From positions 186,001 through 250,000 of the forward strand of contig NZ_BAZR01000005.1 in NCBI RefSeq assembly GCF_001315105.1: a DNA stretch of 64,000 bases, given 5' to 3'. Positions within the stretch are counted from its first letter, which is position 1. The number at the start of each line of letters is the position of its first letter. The notes under the pieces are model-generated. The model was not told the origin of the DNA. It ran no database searches and saw only the letters and a list, made by a program, of their open reading frames with translations. This document shows, piece after piece, positions 54,699-62,155 of the stretch. Position numbers and translations under genes: made by a program. Source of the stretch: Paenibacillus sp. JCM 10914. GTDB lineage: Bacteria; Bacillota; Bacilli; Paenibacillales; Paenibacillaceae.

Positions 54699-56324
54699 AT
54701 GAGTGACAATTCAAACAATCTAGTAAGCGGTTTCATTAAGGCAGACGGCAAGCGGCTTGTGAACGGGGATGGACAAGATATATTACTACAAGGCGTAGGT
54801 CTTGGTAGCTGGTTGTTGCCGGAGGGATATATGTGGAAGATGCCGGAGCAAGGAGACCGGCCAAGGCGCATAGAAGCGATGGTGCGGAGTTTGATCGGCG
54901 AAGAGAAGGCAGCCGCTTTCTGGGAAACTTATTATGAGCGCTATATCGCCGAAGAAGATATCCGGCAGATCGCCAAGGAAGGGTACAACTCGATTCGGGT
55001 ACCGATCAATGCCCGTTTTATTATGGCTGAAGGACAGCAGCCGCCATTTGAATATCATGCCGGACATCTTGGCATGATCGATCAGGTCATTGAATGGTGC
55101 AAGACGTATTCCCTGTATGTTATTCTGGATCTGCATGGTGCCCCGGGTGGACAAACGGGTGCGAACATTGACGACTCGGAGCGGGATTTGCCGGAGCTGT
55201 TCACCGATCCGCTGAATGCAGAGCGTACCGTAGCTCTCTGGCGTATGCTGGCAGAACGGTACAAGGATGAATGGATTGTAGCAGGTTACGACCTGCTCAA
55301 CGAACCGCTGCCGGACTGGTTCAGCAAGTACAATGACCGGGTCATGCCATTATATAAAGAGATTACAGCAGCGATCCGCGAGGTGGACAAGCGGCATATG
55401 ATCATATTGGAAGGCGTGCACTGGTCGACGGACTGGAGCATTTTTGATCATATCATAGATGATAATGTACTGTATCAATTCCATAAATACTGGAATAACC
55501 CAGATTCGGAAAGTATTCAGAAGTATTTGGACTTCCGCGAGGAGTGGAACGTCCCGATCTTCATGGGTGAAGGCGGCGAGAATAATCCGCAATGGTATAC
55601 AGGCGCCTTCCGGATGTTTGACGATCATCGTATTTCATGGAATTTCTGGACATGGAAGAAGATGAATACGCAGAATTCTCCGTTCTCGATTCGGATGCCG
55701 GATGGATGGGATCGGTTGACGGCGTATCTTCAAGGCGGGGATAAACCGGCGGCGGATGAAGCCGAAGCCATTCTGAATCAATATTTGGATAATCTGCCGC
55801 TGGCGGCGTGCGATGCATACCCGAACGTATCCCGGTCTCTGCTGCGGCAGCTGCCGCTTCAAATTCCGGCGGAGTTTTATGGCTACCAGGGAGAAAGCGT
55901 ATCTTACCACATCGGTACAAAGGCCAGCCGTGACATCGGGTTCCGAGTCCATGACGGAGTCCCACTGCGAATGATCACCGGCAAGCAAGAGCAACCGAGC
56001 TATTCGCCAGAAGGCGGGAAGCCGTGGGTTGAGGATAATTTGATATGTGTGCAACTCCAGGAAGGGGACTGGCTCGCATATGATGCGTTGTGTCCAGCCT
56101 CCGGTACATTCCAGTTGTCTGTTCGGGCCTTGCTGCCAGAGGGTGACGCCGAGATTATGCTGCAAGTGGGTGAAAGTGAGCCGGCTGCGGTAACGTTACC
56201 CGGTAACGGGGAGTGGGAGGTTCACACACTCGCAGCCGATCTGTATCTGGAAGAAGGCCCCGTTAACCTGGTGTTTATGGTGAATCAGGGACGGCTCGAA
56301 CTGGATTGGCTTGAATTTGCGTAA
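54699..56324 (+). CDS. Glycoside hydrolase family 5 protein (cytoplasmic), with C-terminal carbohydrate-binding-like domain
   Basis: A 541-residue protein with no signal peptide, so it acts inside the cell. The TIM barrel has the GH5 landmarks: GVGLGSWLLPEGYMWK, NSIRVPINARFIM, VILDLHGAPGGQTG, the acid/base Glu in YDLLNEPLPDWF, and the nucleophile Glu in PIFMGEGGENNPQW. Such cytoplasmic GH5 enzymes often hydrolyse short beta-glucosides or beta-1,3-glucan oligomers. From residue ~400 a beta-sandwich resembling CBM6/35 follows (EGDWLAYDALCPASGTFQLS). ATG follows GGTGAGGAGATGAG. It stands before a pyridoxamine-oxidase-like gene but is probably independent. Confidence 0.85.
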   Translation: MSDNSNNLVSGFIKADGKRLVNGDGQDILLQGVGLGSWLLPEGYMWKMPEQGDRPRRIEAMVRSLIGEEKAAAFWETYYERYIAEEDIRQIAKEGYNSIRVPINARFIMAEGQQPPFEYHAGHLGMIDQVIEWCKTYSLYVILDLHGAPGGQTGANIDDSERDLPELFTDPLNAERTVALWRMLAERYKDEWIVAGYDLLNEPLPDWFSKYNDRVMPLYKEITAAIREVDKRHMIILEGVHWSTDWSIFDHIIDDNVLYQFHKYWNNPDSESIQKYLDFREEWNVPIFMGEGGENNPQWYTGAFRMFDDHRISWNFWTWKKMNTQNSPFSIRMPDGWDRLTAYLQGGDKPAADEAEAILNQYLDNLPLAACDAYPNVSRSLLRQLPLQIPAEFYGYQGESVSYHIGTKASRDIGFRVHDGVPLRMITGKQEQPSYSPEGGKPWVEDNLICVQLQEGDWLAYDALCPASGTFQLSVRALLPEGDAEIMLQVGESEPAAVTLPGNGEWEVHTLAADLYLEEGPVNLVFMVNQGRLELDWLEFA

Positions 56325-56362
56325 AACCTGTATAGGGATGATATAAAAAGGAGAAGATGGTC

Positions 56363-56827
56363 ATGGCAGAGAATGCGGCTTTATCCGAAGAGTTGTATCA
56401 GTGGTTAAGCGGAAACGATCTGGATTCGAAACAGTATACGGCGATGCTGCTGCTAAGTACAACGGAAGACGGCTGGCCGCATACGGCGATGATCAGCGTA
56501 GGCGAGATTGTGGCGTTGGATCCTGCCCATCTGCGATTAGGGTTATGGCACGGTACCGTCACAACCGGGAATCTCCTGCGCACAGGGCGTGCAACACTGG
56601 TGGCGATTCATGAAGGAGTTGCTCATTATGTGCGAATGCGGCTCCTCGCGCTTCCTGACTTGCCTCAGGCCCTTCATCCCCGTCAGCGTTTTGCTGCGGA
56701 CATCGTTCATGTTCGGGAGGATGTTGCGAAGTATGCAGATATATTGTCCGGTGTCACGGTGAGACTACACAAACCGGACGAGGTTTTGCAGCGCTGGGAG
56801 CATAGTATTCAGGAGCTTCTGAAGTGA
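56363..56827 (+). CDS. Pyridoxamine 5'-phosphate oxidase-family (FMN-binding split-barrel) protein
   Basis: A 154-residue protein with the split-barrel pattern: TAMLLLSTTEDGWPHTAMIS, LRLGLWHGTVTTGNLLRTGR and ATLVAIHEGVAHYVRMRL. This family binds FMN or heme and reduces or oxidises small molecules; a true PdxH function is unlikely since PLP-oxidase substrate residues are not evident. ATG 56363 is preferred because AAGGAG lies nine bases upstream; ATG 56357 is too close. It starts 38 bases after the GH5 gene and may share its transcript. Confidence 0.75.
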   Translation: MAENAALSEELYQWLSGNDLDSKQYTAMLLLSTTEDGWPHTAMISVGEIVALDPAHLRLGLWHGTVTTGNLLRTGRATLVAIHEGVAHYVRMRLLALPDLPQALHPRQRFAADIVHVREDVAKYADILSGVTVRLHKPDEVLQRWEHSIQELLK

Positions 56828-56961
56828 GGCATTCGTAAGTAGAACGCGGTACGTATGCGAACTGTCAACATGGTAGCGGCAGTTCGCTTACGTATGAATA
56901 TAGGTTTGGATCGCATGCGAGAAGTGCTTATTAAAATGTATGGAATCTTTTTCTTAGGTAT

Positions 56962-56990
56962 TTGCTATCGCGGCTCATTTGTGTTAAGAT
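56962..56990 (+). promoter_or_regulatory. Promoter of the cold-shock gene
   Basis: TTGCTA (56962-56967), 17-base spacer, TAAGAT (56985-56990). It gives a leader of about 130 bases before the csp start codon. Confidence 0.65.
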
Positions 56991-57011
56991 ATGAATATCG
57001 AATACGACCTG

Positions 57012-57073
57012 AATTCACATATTGTAGAGGGTTGTCATTTCTGGTAACCTTGTGCAATATGTGAATTTTTTTA
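57012..57073 (+). terminator. Terminator-like hairpin inside the csp leader
   Basis: A perfect 13-bp stem AATTCACATATTG (57012-57024) / CAATATGTGAATT (57055-57067), an inner GGTT / AACC pairing and seven T immediately after. It lies between the csp promoter and the csp ribosome site, where it could stop most transcripts unless refolded. Confidence 0.75.
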
Positions 57074-57127
57074 TTCCGATTGCGAAGAAAAAAGGTCATG
57101 TAAATATATATCAAGGAGGATTCCCCC

Positions 57128-57328
57128 ATGCAAACAGGAACTGTTAAATGGTTTAATGCTGAGAAGGGCTTTGGTTTCATCGAAGTTGAAGGCGGTAACG
57201 ATGTATTCGTTCACTTCAGCGCGATCCAAGGCGACGGCTTCAAGACGCTTGACGAAGGCCAACGCGTAGAGTTCAACATCGTTGAAGGAAACCGTGGACC
57301 ACAAGCTGAGAACGTTGTAAAGCTGTAA
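57128..57328 (+). CDS. Cold-shock protein (CspA/CspB family)
   Basis: A 66-residue OB-fold RNA chaperone. RNP1 and RNP2 motifs are in place: KGFGFIEV and [26 protein letters not shown] is the classic start. It binds single-stranded RNA and DNA and prevents unwanted folding in the cold. ATG follows CAAGGAGGATTCCCCC. The 5' leader contains a terminator-type hairpin, and the gene is followed by a strong terminator of its own. A YdjO-like gene follows. Confidence 0.95.
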   Translation: MQTGTVKWFNAEKGFGFIEVEGGNDVFVHFSAIQGDGFKTLDEGQRVEFNIVEGNRGPQAENVVKL

Positions 57329-57336
57329 GTACAACT

Positions 57337-57380
57337 GAAGACTGCCCTTAATGTGTGACATTAAGGGCAGTCTTCTTTTA
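57337..57380 (+). terminator. Rho-independent terminator of the csp gene
   Basis: An 18-bp stem GAAGACTGCCCTTAATGT / ACATTAAGGGCAGTCTTC with a three-base loop, followed by TTTTA. Confidence 0.9.
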
Positions 57381-57423
57381 TAAGGCGGTTCTATTCTATG
57401 ACAAGAACTAAGGAGGAACGTTC

Positions 57424-57660
57424 ATGTATTCGCGTAAAAACTCTATGGAGAGTATTCCTGAAGAAATAACGGAAGTCTGGGCATGCACGACGGAAGACTG
57501 CAAAGGGTGGATGCGGGACGATTTTGCGTTCGACACGGAGCCAGTATGCCATTTGTGTCATTCCCCTATGGTCAAGGAATCCAGAACTCTGCCCCAGCTT
57601 GTCAACACCAACAAACAGCAGAAATCGCTAAGCAAGGGAATTCAGATTGAGCGAAAATAG
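57424..57660 (+). CDS. YdjO-like cold-inducible small protein
   Basis: A 78-residue cytoplasmic protein with two Cys pairs, WACTTEDC and VCHLCHSPM, which form a probable zinc ribbon (CX5C and CX2C). It matches the YdjO/cold-inducible family that commonly follows csp genes in Bacillus and Paenibacillus. ATG follows AAGGAGGAACG. The tail is basic (NTNKQQKSLSKGIQIERK). A role in the cold response is inferred from position and family only. Confidence 0.8.
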   Translation: MYSRKNSMESIPEEITEVWACTTEDCKGWMRDDFAFDTEPVCHLCHSPMVKESRTLPQLVNTNKQQKSLSKGIQIERK

Positions 57661-57861
57661 CAGCTAATACCTAGAGAAAGCGCTGGGACTACACGCCATT
57701 TGATTGATACTTGATACTAACCCAACTGGATTTATTGTTTATTTATAAATCCCTCCTATTCGTGTTTCAGGATGAGGAGATTGGTTAGATATACAGTGTA
57801 CCCTGACATCAAGAGTCAGATTTTCTTGTCCAGGGGCCAAAATTCAAAGGAGTGAAATGCA

Positions 57862-58035
57862 TTGAACACGCAAACCGAGGTACTGAAGCGCAACATCGAC
57901 AACATGATTATCCAGGACAACCAAGAGGGACTGAATGATCAGGAGAAGTTCATCATGCAGAAGCTGATGCGCGAGAAATATCAACAAGAGCATGAAAGTA
58001 AACAGGAACAGCGTGAGCAAGACAAGGAAGAATAA
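57862..58035 (+). CDS. Small 57-residue hydrophilic protein
   Basis: TTG 57862 is preceded by AAAGGAGTGAAATGC at suitable distance. The product NTQTEVLKRNIDNMIIQDNQ, then EGLNDQEKFIMQKLMREKYQ and a Gln/Glu/Lys-rich end is fully charged, helical and without membrane segment or Cys. The codon use fits the neighbours, and a terminator follows. I do not recognise a family; small charged proteins like this are often conserved in Paenibacillus. Confidence 0.65.
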   Translation: MNTQTEVLKRNIDNMIIQDNQEGLNDQEKFIMQKLMREKYQQEHESKQEQREQDKEE

Positions 58036-58111
58036 GACGGTAACCGTTTCATATAAGTATCACAATTGAAACGATGCCCCAGTCACGGCTTGAAGATTGA
58101 GGCAAAGACAG

Positions 58112-58163
58112 AAAAAGGCATGGATTGCAGCTGGATATCAGCTTGCGATTCATGCCTTTTTTT
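58112..58163 (+). terminator. Rho-independent terminator after the small gene
   Basis: AAAAAGGCATG / CATGCCTTTTTT with inner ATTGCAGCTG / CAGCTTGCGAT pairing and a T run. Confidence 0.85.
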
Positions 58164-58298
58164 GGTTTACCCGAAAAATGAAGCCCTATAAACGAAATCT
58201 GAAACCTTACAGTTGAGGGGCGTTGTGGATACAATATTATCAGATAGCTTGTAAGGGTTTACACCATATCAGACAGGCTCAACATGGAGGTCGTGATC

Positions 58299-59297
58299 AT
58301 GCAGAATCAGCTCAATGGTAAATCTCCCGAAACCGGCACAGCTGCGCTAAGGAAGCCTTCTGAACCTGGGAGGGGCAATAAGCTTGCCCGAGACCAATGG
58401 CTGCGAAAGTTCTATAGCCAGCGGCATCTACAGATTATGGCACTGCTCGGTGTTGTGTGGTTGTTCATCTTCCACTACATCCCGATGTACGGCGTAATCA
58501 TCGCATTTAAGGAATTCAATATCGTCAAATCCATTGGAGAAGCACCCTGGGTTGGGCTGACACATTTCAAGGAGTTCTTCGCCAATGATGACTTTGCCAC
58601 AGTCATGAAGAATACGCTTGGGATCAGCTTACTGAAGTTGTTTATCGGATTTCCGCTTCCGATCATATTCGCGTTATTTCTGAATGAAGTCCGTTCCGTG
58701 CGTTATAAGCGCACGATCCAGACGATTTCATACCTGCCCCATTTCTTATCTTGGGTCATTCTGGGCGGGATTCTGATGACGTTCCTGGCAGACGTGGGTG
58801 TTATCAATAAAATTTTGCTCACCCTGAATCTGATTACGGAGCCCATCACGTATTTGGCGGAGCCGCAATATTTCTGGACGATTGTCATTACGTCGGATAT
58901 TTGGAAAGAGCTGGGATGGTCCGCTATCATTTATCTGGCCGCTATCGCAAGCGTCTCGCCTGAAATGTATGAGGCTTCCACGATTGACGGAGCTGGGCGT
59001 TTTCAGAAGATGTGGTATATTACGCTCCCAAGCATCAAATCGACGATCTCGATTCTGTTCATCCTGGCGATGGGCGGCATGCTCAACTCCAACTTTGACC
59101 AGATCCTGGTGCTTCGCAACACGCTGAATGAGAGTGCGAGCAATGTTATCGATATCTTCGTATACAACACGGGAATTCAGAACGGTCGCTATTCTTACGC
59201 ACAAGCCGTCTCCCTGTTCAAATCCGTGATTGCCATCGTCTTGCTGTTGATCGCTAACCAGGTAACCAAAAAATTGAACGATACCTCATTATTCTAG
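58299..59297 (+). CDS. CUT1 ABC transporter permease (LplB-like)
   Basis: A 332-residue permease. HYIPMYGVIIAFKEFNIVKS and the EAA loop MYEASTIDGAGRFQKMWYIT place it in the LplB group. ATG 58299 follows GGAGGTCGTGATC (an in-frame ATG at 58284 overlaps the site). It starts a three-gene importer in the order permease, permease, binding protein, the reverse of the usual order and of the other CUT1 operons here. Confidence 0.87.
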   Translation: MQNQLNGKSPETGTAALRKPSEPGRGNKLARDQWLRKFYSQRHLQIMALLGVVWLFIFHYIPMYGVIIAFKEFNIVKSIGEAPWVGLTHFKEFFANDDFATVMKNTLGISLLKLFIGFPLPIIFALFLNEVRSVRYKRTIQTISYLPHFLSWVILGGILMTFLADVGVINKILLTLNLITEPITYLAEPQYFWTIVITSDIWKELGWSAIIYLAAIASVSPEMYEASTIDGAGRFQKMWYITLPSIKSTISILFILAMGGMLNSNFDQILVLRNTLNESASNVIDIFVYNTGIQNGRYSYAQAVSLFKSVIAIVLLLIANQVTKKLNDTSLF

Positions 59298-59315
59298 GAG
59301 AAGGGAGCTGCAATC

Positions 59316-60197
59316 ATGCTTAAACGCAGAACGAAAGGTGAAGCGTTCTTCGATCTATTCAACAACTTCGGCATGCTGATCGTATGCTTTCTAACCATAT
59401 ATCCCATCTGGTATGTACTGATCAACGCCTTCAATGACGGGCAGGATGCGATGCGAGGCGGCATTTACTGGTGGCCGCGCATATTCAGCCTTGAGAATTT
59501 CGTCGCCGTGTTCCAGAGCTCAGGCATTATGACGGCTATGGGCATCACGGTGGCCAAGACGTTAATTGGCGTGGTAGTGCATGTTCTCTTCACGGCCATG
59601 GTGGCCTATGCCTTATCACGCAAAGGATTGATCTTCGGTAAATTTTATATCTTTATGGGAACGGTCACGTTGTTCTTCGGCGGCGGATTAATCCCGACGT
59701 TTCTGCTGATCAAGGATTTGCATATGCTCGACAGCTTCCTGGTGTACATCATTCCCGCAATGTTCAGCTTTTTCGATCTCATTATCTTCATGACCTTCTT
59801 CCGCGAAATTCCCGAGGGTCTTGAGGAAGCGGCCCGGATTGATGGAGCGAACGATTGGGCGATCTTCTTCCGGGTTGTACTTCCGGTTTCAATGCCGGTT
59901 ATCGCGACGATCTCCCTCTTTCATGGGGTATATCAATGGAATGATTATTTTACAGCCCTTATCTATGTCAACAATACGGATTTGCACCCGATTCAGACGT
60001 ATCTGTACAGGGTTGTTGCGCAGTCCAGCTCCAATCAGATGTTGGCCCAAATTCCGAGCGGGGTGACCAAGTCGGTTACATCACAGTCGATTAAGATGGC
60101 GACCATGGTGGTTACTACCGCGCCGATCGTGTTCGTCTATCCGTTCTTGCAGCGTTATTTCGTGAAGGGCATGATGATCGGCTCGATCAAGGGTTGA
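59316..60197 (+). CDS. CUT1 ABC transporter permease (LplC-like)
   Basis: A 293-residue partner permease. TIYPIWYVLINAFNDGQDAM in helix 1, EAA loop LEEAARIDGANDWAIFFRVV, GVYQWNDYFTALIYVNNTDL in the late helix and YFVKGMMIGSIKG at the end. It is 19 bases after the first permease. AAGGGAGCTGCAATC precedes the ATG. Confidence 0.87.
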   Translation: MLKRRTKGEAFFDLFNNFGMLIVCFLTIYPIWYVLINAFNDGQDAMRGGIYWWPRIFSLENFVAVFQSSGIMTAMGITVAKTLIGVVVHVLFTAMVAYALSRKGLIFGKFYIFMGTVTLFFGGGLIPTFLLIKDLHMLDSFLVYIIPAMFSFFDLIIFMTFFREIPEGLEEAARIDGANDWAIFFRVVLPVSMPVIATISLFHGVYQWNDYFTALIYVNNTDLHPIQTYLYRVVAQSSSNQMLAQIPSGVTKSVTSQSIKMATMVVTTAPIVFVYPFLQRYFVKGMMIGSIKG

Positions 60198-60289
60198 GTG
60201 ATGTCGCTCTATTCGCTAGGTAGTATCTCTTGTCTCTTGGGCAAGGGTTCTATATAATCATATTTCTAAATAAGAAAAGGGGTAAACAC

Positions 60290-61960
60290 ATGAGCAAGAT
60301 GCTAAAGCCAAAAAGCCTGCTGTTAATGATGTTTGCATTGGTTATGGCCTTTACTACAGCATGCTCTTCCGGTGGGGATACGAAGACGTCGTCGGAGAAA
60401 GAAGCCGAGAAGCCGCCAGCTGAAGAGGCACAGCTGACACAGGATCAGCCCGGATGGCAAGTTGATACTTCACCAATTACGTTCGATTGGTACATTAACT
60501 TCGCCTGGTTCCCGAGCAAGTGGGGAGAGGATATGACATCCAAATACGTAACAGAGAAGACCGGAGTTAACGTGAATTTCATCGTTCCGGCAGGAAATGA
60601 GAACGAAAAGATGAATACGATGATTGCATCGGGTTCGTTGCCGGATTTCATTACGCTGGGCTGGTATGAAGACGCTGTCAAGAAGATGATCGAAGGTGAT
60701 CTCGTACTGCCGCTGAACGAGCTGGCCGATCAATATGATCCGTATTTCTATAAGGTGACTGACCCTGCGAAGGTTTCCTGGTATACGAAGGAGAACGGTA
60801 ACATTTACGGATATCCAAACGCATCCTCTTCTCCGAAGGATTACGAGAAATTCAGCGACAATATCTTGTCTAACCAGACGTTCCTGGTTCGTAAAGATAT
60901 GTATGAAGCGTTAGGCGAACCCGATATGCGCACACCGGAAGGATTCCTGAAAGCGCTTGAGGATGCGAAGAAGATGTTCCCTGACGTGAACGGTCAGCCG
61001 TTGATTCCATTCGGCCTCCATGACTTCCATGATAAGGGGAATAGCTCCCTTGAAGGCTATCTGCAAAACTTCCTTGCGATTCCGCAAGACAAGGACGGTA
61101 AACTGTATGACCGCAGCACCGATCCGGAGTATATAAGATGGTTGAAAACATTGCGTCAGGCTAACGAGAACGGCTTGATGTCCAAAGACATCTTCGTGGA
61201 TAAACGTCCACAGATGGAAGAGAAGATGGCGCAAGGACGTTATTTCGCGATGCTATATCAACGCAGTGACATGGCCAACCAACAAAATGCACTGTTTGCT
61301 AACGATCCGAACTCGGTCTACATTGCGGTAGACGGTATGTTTAATTCCAATCTGGATCAACCGACTCTTTCTGGGCCATCGATCTCCGGTTGGACGGTTA
61401 CATTAATCTCGAAAAATGTTAAAGATAAGGCCCGTGCGATTCGCTTCCTGGACTACCTCATCTCTGAGGAAGGACAACGTGACACATTCCTGGGCATCAA
61501 GGGTGAAACTTGGGACACCATTGATGGCAAGGATCAATTCCTGCCTGAAGTGACAGAGCTTCTCCAAAGCGATCGCGGCGCGTTCGATAAGCAATATGGG
61601 GCTTCGCACACGTTCTGGATGCTGATGGACAACAACGTTACGGCCGCCTGGCAGCCACCAGCAGTTGAGCCGTTCAAACAGTTGGAAGATTGGACTCGTG
61701 GCAAAGCGATGAGCTTCTCGCAATTCGACCAACTGGATCCAGACGGCAACTCCGAAGAGGGCATTATTAACGATAAGGTTATGACAGAGTGGGGCAAGGT
61801 ATTGCCGAAGCTGATTTTTGCAAAAACGGATGCCGAATTCGATACCATCTGGAATGAATATCAAGCGAAGCGCGAATCCCTCGGATTCTCGAAGGTTCAT
61901 GATTTCAGACAGAAGAAATACGAGGAGCACGTGGCAAAACTGGCGGAGTTTCTGAAATAA
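60290..61960 (+). CDS. Extracellular solute-binding lipoprotein of a CUT1 sugar transporter
   Basis: A 556-residue lipoprotein. Signal MSKMLKPKSLLLMMFALVMA and lipobox TTACSS. Long-form family 1 binder: ITFDWYINFAWFPSKWGEDM, LPDFITLGWYEDAVKKM, and SGWTVTLISKNVKDKARAIR. ATG 60290 follows AAAAGGGG. It lies about 90 bases behind the permeases, far enough for an extra internal promoter. The YesM-type kinase that follows probably senses the same sugar class. Confidence 0.87.
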   Translation: MSKMLKPKSLLLMMFALVMAFTTACSSGGDTKTSSEKEAEKPPAEEAQLTQDQPGWQVDTSPITFDWYINFAWFPSKWGEDMTSKYVTEKTGVNVNFIVPAGNENEKMNTMIASGSLPDFITLGWYEDAVKKMIEGDLVLPLNELADQYDPYFYKVTDPAKVSWYTKENGNIYGYPNASSSPKDYEKFSDNILSNQTFLVRKDMYEALGEPDMRTPEGFLKALEDAKKMFPDVNGQPLIPFGLHDFHDKGNSSLEGYLQNFLAIPQDKDGKLYDRSTDPEYIRWLKTLRQANENGLMSKDIFVDKRPQMEEKMAQGRYFAMLYQRSDMANQQNALFANDPNSVYIAVDGMFNSNLDQPTLSGPSISGWTVTLISKNVKDKARAIRFLDYLISEEGQRDTFLGIKGETWDTIDGKDQFLPEVTELLQSDRGAFDKQYGASHTFWMLMDNNVTAAWQPPAVEPFKQLEDWTRGKAMSFSQFDQLDPDGNSEEGIINDKVMTEWGKVLPKLIFAKTDAEFDTIWNEYQAKRESLGFSKVHDFRQKKYEEHVAKLAEFLK

Positions 61961-62003
61961 GATGTGATCATATCTCAAGCAAGATGTGATGCCTAGCGCT
62001 CAT

Positions 62004-62046
62004 AAGGTACTCTATTATTTGAATTTCAAATAATAGGGTGCCTTTT
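62004..62046 (+). terminator. Rho-independent terminator after the second CUT1 operon
   Basis: A 19-base stem AAGGTACTCTATTATTTGA / TCAAATAATAGGGTGCCTT (one G-U pair) with a three-base loop and TT after it. Confidence 0.85.
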
Positions 62047-62155
62047 GACGCATCCAGCGATAATATAGGGGAGAGTAATCTTAACGGGGCCACGGGCGCT
62101 CTTTTGTATCTGCCCCTCCTCGAATATAAGCTCATTAACAGGAAGTGACCCCATT

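Noticed and set aside
56855..57064. 69-codon frame before the csp gene
   Set aside because: Runs through the csp promoter and leader hairpin; no ribosome site or recognisable product.
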